Source of the DNA: Apostichopus californicus | Taxonomy: Eukaryota; Echinodermata; Holothuroidea; Aspidochirotida; Stichopodidae | Direction: 5' to 3' | Assembly: GCA_020650975.1 (NCBI GenBank) | Contig: JAIPMN010003650.1 | Span: 1 to 22,864, forward strand | DNA length: 22,864 bases | Part shown: piece after piece, positions 1-9,700 of the stretch | Position numbering within the stretch: position 1 is the first letter of the stretch | Layout: each line of letters starts with the position of its first letter | Program-made: the position numbers and the translations under genes | Notes under the pieces: model-generated | Seen by the model: only the letters and a program-made list of their open reading frames with translations | Told to the model about the DNA's origin: nothing | Databases searched by the model: none

Positions 1-599
1 GACTTAATAGTCGAAAATTCCAGAAAAAAAGTGGAAATTTGGAAAATACAGACTCACGTTTGGAACAAAAAGAAATTTCTTTTGTATAGAAATGGTTAGA
101 TAAAAGCAGAAATATCTGTATTACAAGTTACAAGAAAGTAGGTTAAATTTTCCAGAAAAAAAGTAAAACGTCTGAGAAAAGAAATGCGAAATTTTTGAGA
201 TACTGAAGAGTCGCATTTTTTTAGATAAAATATTGACATTTCCATCGTGTCATCGATGTTGATATCAACAGATGTGAAAATTTGTTATGCGAAGGAACTA
301 TAGAACTCCATGGACTCGCCCTCTACTTAGTGCCCAATGTTGGGACATTTCAATTTAATGTTTCAAGTGCTGGATAATGGGAAAATATCATCCAAATTCA
401 ATTTCTGTTCGAGATATACCCAAATTTAGGCTTTATACCCAGAACATGCTGCTCTATAGTTTCTCGAAATAGTATAGTCGTATATACGGAAATTTTCGCT
501 GCATGGCACCAACAGGCTTTCGTAGTACCCATGATGTACACACCGACCATCTTCCAACAATATTTCTAAACCCTGGGTAACAAATATACTATACCCACC

Positions 600-692
600 A
601 ACTCGTTAAACGTCACTTGGCATTGCTTCGTCGCAGTCGCCGTTGCACCAACCATCCGAGACTGACAGGTTTACTATTCAAAAGAAGAAACC
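600..692 (+). promoter_or_regulatory. Probable PHYH 5' leader and proximal promoter
   Basis: About 90 bases directly before the proposed PHYH start are richer in GC and CpG (cgtcacttgg, cttcgtcgcagtcgccgttg) than the AT-rich DNA on either side. They end in a near-ideal Kozak context, aaaccATGG. No TATA box is evident. The transcription start cannot be placed. Confidence 0.4.
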
Positions 693-767
693 ATGGCATC
701 CTCGCGGTTTAAGACTCTAGCGAGGCAGCTGAAATCATCAACTGATGATCCACAGATCGTATCCTTT
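693..767 (+). CDS. PHYH: PHYH first coding exon with PTS2-like signal
   Basis: The ATG lies in a strong Kozak context and opens 25 codons up to a GTAAAA donor; an alternative GTATCC donor at 759 gives 22 codons. Residues 5-13 read RFKTLARQL, which fits the PTS2 peroxisomal pattern R-[LVIQ]-x2-[LVIH]-[LSGA]-x-[HQ]-[LA] except for Phe at the second position. Human PHYH carries its PTS2 (RLQIVLGHL) at the same place. Both donors leave phase 0, whereas the next certain exon needs two preceding bases, so an intervening exon of 3n+2 nt is implied. Without a splice the frame stops at TAG 783-785. Confidence 0.65.
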
Positions 768-3700
768 GTAAAATTTCCCAGTTAGGTATAATTTAGGACT
801 AACAATAGGACATAACTTAGCCTTAGGCCTATGATTATAGCATTGCACATCAAAAGTACAGTAGTCAGTAAGGGTTCATTCTAGGCTATGATTACACAGA
901 AGGTATTTTAAGAGTAGTTCAGCGAAGTCGCGACTTTTTCGATGATGTATATTAGGCAAGTATTGGAAACGTAAAGTAGCATGGACACTTCGAAGTTCGG
1001 ACACCTAAGCCTTAAAACACCCCAAAACTATATCTTATGGTATAAATCACCTGAAAATATACTTGATATGGTGGGAGAAGTGTGTTATTTAACGATACAC
1101 GGCCAAACTTTCTTTCCTGCAAACTGTTTTCACGTTGTATTTCAAGAAGATTCTTCGTGATTGTGGAACTGGTATTTCTTTGCTAGAGTATTGCGAAGTT
1201 CGGACACCCAGTCCCACAGTGTGGCGCTGGTGATAAAATTGGTGGCGCAGTTGCTCTTTCAGTAATTATAACAGACTTTATAGATCCCCATCATTTTATT
1301 GACAAATATGTAAGTACTTACTTGCACACGGGTCATTTTGGAGAGAAAATAACTGTAGCTTTGTAGTTTTTCGTGAAATTGGCTATTGCTATAGGTTGTC
1401 ATGGTGAAATCGTGTATTTCTTAGGGGTGTCCGAACTTCGCAGTGTTCCGAACTTCGCAATACTGACTATATCAATTACTGCGCTTTGCAGACCATTTAG
1501 TTCAATGTGCCCCACACGTGGGTGGCTGGACGTGGCCAGACAATATTCTGTGCACTGTCGCCCATCCGGCATATCCACTCACCAGACCCAAGTATATCCA
1601 ACAGTTTAATAAAAGGATTTGAAGAAAATGATCGACTTTCAATATTTATGGAATCCTACCCACTCTTGTAGCTGTACTTCATTGGCCTCCATGCACGCAT
1701 GAATATGTATTTCAGTCTGTGCAGAACAAGTGCAATTTTAATACAGTAAATATGATCTTACATATCAACAGGATTGTTGAAATTATTCTTATTTCTTGGG
1801 TTCATATTTAGACACAAGCTGTGAAACATGGTTCATGACTAGCAGCCCATGTCATCTCATAGATTCCTTGATGTCTTCCATTATGAAACCATGTTAGTTT
1901 CCACCCTACCCACATACAGATATATGTGCATGGACCTTACATACATAGTGTCATTGTCCATTAGTTTCACTCTAAGGATTAAATAGTCAAGAAGGTATGT
2001 CAATTTACATTTCAAAACAGCAACACTTGACCTAGAACAGGAACAATATTTTGGAGATGATTTTGTGTTTACAAATGTTTAAGACACAGTATAGAAGTTG
2101 CTATAATTGTCATATTTTACCTATACTAATTAGTTCATAAATGCACATAAACCATACACATTGCAGAGAATCAGGTGGGATTATGAATCTGTAGTTTTAC
2201 CAAAGTGCTACCAGCTGGTGTAAAAATGTTGCACCCACAAGTCCAGTTTTAGAGTCTCTGGCTATGTGTACACTATCTAGGTCAAATGTATCCAAGTCAA
2301 GTGTATGTTTTGTACCAAGTTTATCCTTAATATACCAACAAAGACACTAAATGATCTGAACTCACTGTATTCTCACAGTCAAAGCCCAATAGAATATGTT
2401 AAGAAGCACTCGCATCTATCAGAAGAACAGATCGAATTTTACAACAAAAATGGTTTCTTGGTGATCAAGAATCTTGTCACTGATGACAAGCTGCACCGAT
2501 ACAAGTAAGTCAAAATGTATTGTGTAATTTTAATTTAAAATTGTGAAGGATTGTGCAATGTACTGTACTGTACCATGTATGTATTAATAAACACTGTAAA
2601 ATGGCCATAGGCTGGGATGTGTATTTTTAACGCAATCACAATGCCTAGCACCAAATGTACTGTACGTAAAGTCTGTCATGAAGTTCATCGCTTCAGGTCT
2701 CTCCCTCTCTCTTAAAATAGCATTTCCATAGAAGAGCGAGCCATTTAACGGACAGCTTCAAGAAAATACCCTTGAGCCTTTAAGTGCTTTGCGGGAGGTT
2801 GACTGCACATGTATCGTCTGATTAATGTTGTAACCAAGAACCGTTAATGTGTTATTAGACAAAGGCAATGTTTACTTTTGGATTTATTCATTCACCTGAT
2901 CTCTAACAAATGGGCCAAAACTGTGAAGAAAAGTGTATCGTCTGATTGTGTGATTCTTTATTAAATAATTATTTGCAAAAGGAATCCTGTCAAGATGGTT
3001 ATCACTTTGGCTATGTTTATAATGAAATGCGTAATAAGGCCTTCAAGTACAGTTGCCTCATCTCTCTGATTGCCAGCGGCCACAAACTATGTGGACTGTT
3101 CTCAGTCAGCTGAGTAAAACAAATTATATTTCAGTTATGAATATGTGTGTATTAAGGAAAGAAATAAAGCAAATTGATTGTAAATCTGTGTTTGTTTTAC
3201 TTTAATAGCCTAACAGTGCAGCTCGGATTAATCCTCCATGAATTTCTGTCAAATTCAATCGCTGTTCATTCGTGAAAATTGTCTTTTGCACTTAGAAAAT
3301 TTTGACAGCTGCTGCATCAGGGTTAAATAACATATTTTTGTTTCCTTTAGAAGGATTTGCTGGTGGCTGTTTAGTGCTTAACAAAATTGCTAAGAATTGT
3401 CTTTATTGATTAGTATTTTGTATCACAAAGATATGAAGTTTTCAAATTTTGTGATCAGTTTTAAGTGTATCCAGTAACAGCAGAATAGATCATGTCATCA
3501 GGGGCAATTCAGCTGAAAATGTCTCTATTACAATTTGTCAATAATTTTTCCACAGAGGAAAAGAATATTTCTACAAAAAAGATGCATTTTGATGAAATGC
3601 TAAGTCCAGAGAACTTTGACAGCTAACCATACATTCCAATTGGTTCAGGTTTCAAGGACAGATCAACGAGAAGAGTATTATAATAGCCTAAGTAAAGCTT

Positions 3701-6700
3701 TTGAAGATCATTTTGATGAAACCACAGAACCCACTTCTGTGATCCAACTTCCTGGAGTTGTTGGAGGTTGAGCCAATCAAAATAGCTGACATTCAATCAA
3801 CCATATCATAAGTTAGGGCCAACATATTGAGATGGGGTTTCAGCTAGTGCATGTGGAATACTTTTCTCTTCAATATAATTGTGTGTCAATAGGAAAGGGG
3901 CAAAAGGGCTTAATTTTTAACCTTATATGTGTTATGTAGTATGTTAAAACTGTTAAAAGATGAGTTGTGATATCTTTTCACTGTTGACCCCAAAAATCAA
4001 TTTCTCAACAGGAAGAGATTTGAGGCAATTTGTCGAGGAGATGTAAAGGTCCCTGGTCTTATTGTCATGAAGGATGTTAGTATCATTTCATCGGAGTATG
4101 TGACCGGAGAGAAGGCCATTAACAAGATACAGGAGTTATTCCATGACCCCATCCTCTTTGAATACTGTTGCCTGCCAGAGGTAAATCACAAATATGGTGT
4201 AAAAATATTGGACTAAGCTGTGTTGTATTACTAAACTTTATCTGCACAAGTCATCCAACTGTAAGGGAAAACAATGGACTCTGTTGACATTTTTGTTGTT
4301 GTTGCAATTTTGGATTCTGTGGTAAGATCATCCTCTGCCAAATTCAATAATTCCAAATGCCAAATACTTGTGAATAACACTTTGCCACCCTGTTTACCTT
4401 TTAGTTATCACATTTATGGAGAATTTTAGAATGTATGTAGAATTATTTCATGTATTTATTCTGCATCTTTTCCAGATTCTTCACTATGTTACTTGTTTCA
4501 CTGGACCAAACATCAAAGCCATGCATTCAATGCTGATCAACAAACCACCAGATCCAGGTGAGTGATCAGTAATAGAGACATCCTGGAAAACAGAAGGTGA
4601 ACAACTTTGAAGGGGACACAAAGCCATTATCGTTAGCTAATAAGATGATAAGATCGAGTTTGAGTTTCTCTCCACAGTGCAAATATACAATATTGCAACA
4701 TTTTTATAAGGTGGTGGAGGAAGACTGAGGAAGCATAGCTTATTCGAGCAGTCCCCCCTTGACAAAAAAAAACAATAGATAATGACAAAAACAAAACAAA
4801 CAAATATATAATAGATCTTTTCATAGTAGAATTACATAGCTTCACCTGACTTACATAGGATAACGAGGGAAAGACCTTTAACACCGTCACTAGGCCGGTC
4901 ATGACTTACTGTGGGTTTCATGATCTGAACAAACAGTTATTGACTGCTGCTGGTCTATAGCAGCATTGTTCAAACTTCAAGCGCCCTTTGTATCTAATGA
5001 GAAGTGGAATGTGACTACGAAAAGCACCGGCTGCTTTCAAGTTTGATACCTGATCAATCCCTCCCCCCCACCCCTAAGAAGTATAAACAAAATCCATTAA
5101 ATCACTGTCTTTTTCTTAAATCATCTTCTTCAATACTGATGGGTGAGCCTATTACAGCTTTGTTTTTTTGTCCTAAGTTTGATTATCAATTTCTTTTCAA
5201 AGCATTACAGCCAGCTTACTGTTTGGTAACCATTGTTGAATATTTTGTTTGTTGTGTTCATACTTGCATGTTCTATTATGGATAATCAATCAGGAAAGCT
5301 GAAATTATACAAGTTTTTAGTTCACTTAAGTTGTAAAAGCATTTGATCAAAATTAGATTAATTTCCAAGTTTTTTTTTTTTATAATACCTAAATGTTGGA
5401 AATCATCCAAGTAGCTGAACTTAACAATCTTGATACAATAATTTGTGTTTGAAAAAAGTATAGTACTAGAGTTAAAAATAACCAGATGTTGGTGTGTTTA
5501 ATAGAATTGTCTTACTCCTAGATAAACTTTGGGACTCTGTATTCATTTAGATAATCTATCTGCCACTAATGGTTGTACTTTGAGATCTTGTCCTTGTAAC
5601 TTGTCAAGGTCAATTGCATTTCAGGTATGGCAGTTACCATTGCTTTGCAGTGTTTAGTACAGTTCTGACAAGAATGTTTATAAGCAGTTTGAGACCGATG
5701 TTATATGGTAGTTGTAACATTTGTGCCCTTTCCTTGATATAGTGAAAAGGGGATTTAAAAGTGAAACACAAACAAACATTGACTAATGGTAACCAACATT
5801 GTTAAAATGGAGACTACCTTACTCACTGCAAGTACAAAAAATGGTCATAAAACTATCAGAAAACCCCCCAAAAACCAAAAGAATAACAAAGAAAAGGAGG
5901 GCAGATGAATATGTAGAAGTGAAAGGGGCATTAGGGTTTTGTTTCTTCTGGAATATATCTGCCTCCAGAATTCAGATATTTACTTGAGGCAGCTGGTGCA
6001 TTTCATCACTAAAATGACATAAGCATGATCCACTTCTGCATAAATTCTTGTCAGTAAAATGTTCCTTACTCATACACAATCCATTTTGTTCCAAGAAAAT
6101 ATGTCATAATCTAAGTTCAAATTAGCTACGATACCTTGGGAAGGGTGTCTTTGTTTGAAAAAGTATTGCAACATACTTTGTCAACGTTATCAACATCTAT
6201 GGTAAACACTAATATAACAGACTAACAGTATATTTGAAGGTCATCCATTTTTCACAGTCAGAGACTTGACTTTGCAAAATCATTGAACATAGTATATAGT
6301 ACTTGGCTATAGTAAAAGTGTAGTTTACTTAAAGGCAAATGGTACTTTTTTACCCAATTGAGGATCGAGTGTTTGTTAGAAAGTAACATAATTTAACATG
6401 AGTTATCATAATTTATCATGTTTTAACATCTATGTTTAACATTAATGCACCAGACTAATAGTACATTTGAAGATCATTAAGTTTGCATCAATGTTTGCGT
6501 TAGGACTTGAAAAAGTGGTAAATCCCCTAAGTCAATTTATTTTTGGGCTGGATTATCAAAGTTTGAGCTGGGATTTTCAATTTTCCTTTTTTTTGGGGGG
6601 GGGGGGGGATGTCATGATGTTAGTAAGTAAGATGTACAAATATATACCTATACAGAGATTTAGCGCACATACAGTATAGTTCATACAGTACGGTACACAT

Positions 6701-9700
6701 GGTCGGCCATTTGCGCCAATACACACTGTGCAGTGCTGCACTAACGATGCCAGTGTTTTCTTTTTGGAAAAATATGACCAATCACATTACTCCTTACGAA
6801 AGTTAACAAACTTTATAGTATTCAGCTTTTTATTGGCAGGTTTGGTAACTACAGTAATGGAAGTTGCGGGAAGTAGCAGGAATTGTTGCGGGAAATTTCC
6901 TCCAAGAGAAAATATTTTTGCGGGACCCTCTAGATAAATGGCAGGAATCTCGCAGTCAAGCGTCCTAATGCAAACCATGGTTTGCATGGTCAGAGGCTGG
7001 ACTTGTAGCACTTGATTAAAGTGAAAGTAAAATTAACATATAGTCACACTATATTGTGTATAAATCAGCAAACACTAAATTTTTCGGCCTGATATTTATA
7101 CTAGAAAGTTTGTTTGCAATTGGTGTTAATATGCATTGTAAAAAACCCAATTGTCAGTAATGAAAACAAAGGTGAAAATAAGCCTTCACAGAATTGTACA
7201 CCATGGTAATTTTATTTATCCTTGTGAGACTTTTTCAATGTCCTTATATCTCTGTCAGATGAAAATAAAGGGTTAACATCTTACACATGCATTTGATCTA
7301 TTTGCCAGGTACCTTGACCTCTCGTCATCCATTGCACCAAGACCTGTACTACTTTCCGTTCAGACCAGCAGAAAATATTGTTGCATCATGGACAGCCATG
7401 GAGAAAGTCAATCGTGCCAATGGGTGCCTTGTGGTGGTCCCTGGCAGTCACAAAGGGAATCTCTTGGACCATGGGTATCCAGACTGGGAGGTGTGTACAT
7501 ATATTCAGCATCCCTTGTTTTGTCTATCTCTGGGAAACAAGGAAGATGTTATTTATGGACTTGGCTAGATAAGAAACGTAAATTAGGAATGAAATTTGGA
7601 TTAGAAAATTCCTGACTTAAACGTTTACATAGAAATCTGAATTGGTATTTTTTTCCGTCATCCTTTTTCTCCCCTCATTTATGTGTAATGCAATTTTCTA
7701 TTTTTTATATTGTTTGGTGAAAATATCTATTATGTTAGTAAATTTGTGTTTGAAAAGTGTGTGATGAGGTTTAACTGTTGACTTAACCAAGAATATTACA
7801 TGTACTGGCCTTTGAGTCAGATTTCAAGTTTAATAAGGAGTGGTATTTGATGACCTTCTGTAGTTTTGAAAAATAAACATATTGAATGGTTGAGTTTTTC
7901 AGAGGAAAAATTTGTTTTTCTTTGGTAGCAAGTGTTCAATCATTGTGACCTCATATTTGAGTTTTAGTCTCTCATTTGGACTTGAAATATTATCATGCTG
8001 AAATCCTCATTAGATTTGTCTATTTCTTTACATGTCAATCTGCTAAACAAACGTGGGTTGGTTCACGGTAAAACTAATTAGTTTGTTGACTGTTCCAACT
8101 AACAGTCAGTATTTCAAGGAGCAATTTACCTGGACTGTTGTGTCAAAGTCCAAGTTGATATCTTAATAGTTAAGGAAGACAAATCAGGGAATAATCTATA
8201 GTGTTCAGGTTTTGTGTAGCAATTTTGAAGGCAGTTAGACTCTCTGATATAAAATGCTATAGTTCCTGCTATAGTTTCCTGTGTATCAAAACTTCTATAC
8301 AACTTGTATCGCAATTTGTTAGTTTTGCTTGCATAGTATGTTGTGATGCTACACTAGATAAATTATTCCCAGCAACTAACATATTAATGAATTGTGTTTA
8401 TTCTTATCGGTGTAAAGGCAAAATGGATTTCTGTAAGGCACCATGTAAAAAGTAGGATTCTGGGGTAGGGGAGGGGCCGAGGGGGGATGGGCTGCAACAT
8501 CATGCAGCCAGGCTGAGAAGGGTATAATTTTGTTGTGGTGTGCAGTTTCATACAATAGGCACTGTTGCCCTGTTTGGTAGGCACTGTTGCCAATAGGCAC
8601 TGTTGCCTTTGATATTGATTTAGCCTTGCTGAAGGGGAATTGCGGCTGTTTGATAGATACTGTTGCCAGAAAGCACTGTTGCCCTGTTTGATGGGCATTG
8701 TTGCCAATAGGCACTGTTGCTCTATTTGATAGGCACAATTGCAGCTACTGCATTTTTTTTCTTTTCAACAGGGTCACTAATGTATATCAGGCTGTTTGTA
8801 TTAGAGCAGATAAACCGATGAACATTATACACAAAAGTGATGACAAAACATTCCCCAAAATTATACCTAAGTTGGTATAAAAAAATTCTCAAATGACCTA
8901 ACTATCTTAGTTCTAACAAAATTCGCTTGTGTAAAAGTAAGTTGGCCTGACGTTTTGATCCTAGCAGGATCTTCTTCAAAGGCTAAATGACAAGTAACAA
9001 TAACAGCAGGGACAAAAACACGCACAGAATACAGACAGGTTAATGAGCATGGTGAACACAAAGAGATAGTTGTAAGGGTATTAAGATTTAGTATTAAGAT
9101 TAGTAGACTAGGGATGGAGAGAAGGAAGAAAGAAACCAACAGGGGAAGAGGAGAGGTAGGAGATAAACAGTGGAGGGACAAAGAGAGGATTAAGGGAAGG
9201 GGGTAGGGAATAAACTGGAGAAGGACAAAGACAGAAATGTGTGGAGAGAAAAGGGTGGAAGAGAGCTATGAGAAGAGGAGTGATGGGGGGGGGGAACAAG
9301 GGGAGAAGGAGGGGGACAGAAGAAAAGTTAGTCATGTCCTTCCTGAAGTCCTTCCTGAAGAAAAGGTAGTCATAATTCGCTTAACAGAATCGGTGAGTTA
9401 AAAGTATTATCAGTATTAACTTATCAGTATTAACTTAACATATCAGTATTAACTCGTTCAACTATTTCACTATAAATTTTGTCATTGATCTTCAATCAGA
9501 TGGGAGTGAATAAGCTTTACCATGGCATTCAGAGTTTTGATCCCAGCATGCCATTAGTTCATTTGGAAATGGAGAAAGGTGACACTGTATTCTTTCACCC
9601 GCTCTTGATCCATGGTTCAGGATCAAACAAGACAAGTGGATTCAGAAAGGTCAGTTAAAACTACAGCTGGAAAATAACAGCACTTGTTTCTATATAGTAA

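Larger units (their letters stand above)
7491..9499 (+). other. PHYH intron with minisatellite, Penelope-type motif and purine tract
   Basis: This intron holds G-rich DNA at 8460-8490, the 38-bp minisatellite (8554-8743), the hammerhead-like motif (8941-8983), a purine-rich strand from about 9110 to 9365, a 10-G run (9285-9294) and a short TATCAGTATTAACTTA-like tandem at about 9403-9453. No gene was found. Confidence 0.6.

Noticed and set aside
1..599. Search for genes in the first 600 bases
   Set aside because: Only AT-rich DNA with a direct repeat TTCCAGAAAAAAAGT (18-32 and 150-164) was seen; nothing supports a gene.
827..867. 41-nt candidate for PHYH exon 2 with correct phase and GTAAGG donor
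   Set aside because: It would leave an intron of only about 60 bases, and the translation has no similarity to PHYH.
1284..1309. 26-nt candidate for PHYH exon 2 with a strong GTAAGT donor and correct phase
   Set aside because: It lies inside the inverted-repeat element at 959-1464 and encodes nothing like PHYH, so the splice sites are probably incidental.
8376..8738. Overlapping - strand ORFs of 107 and 120 codons
   Set aside because: They are translations of the 38-bp minisatellite, whose unit is not a multiple of three; no consistent protein repeat results.
8867..9335. Leu/Ser/Pro-rich - strand ORFs
   Set aside because: They are produced by the purine-rich tract and the Penelope-type remnant rather than by genes.
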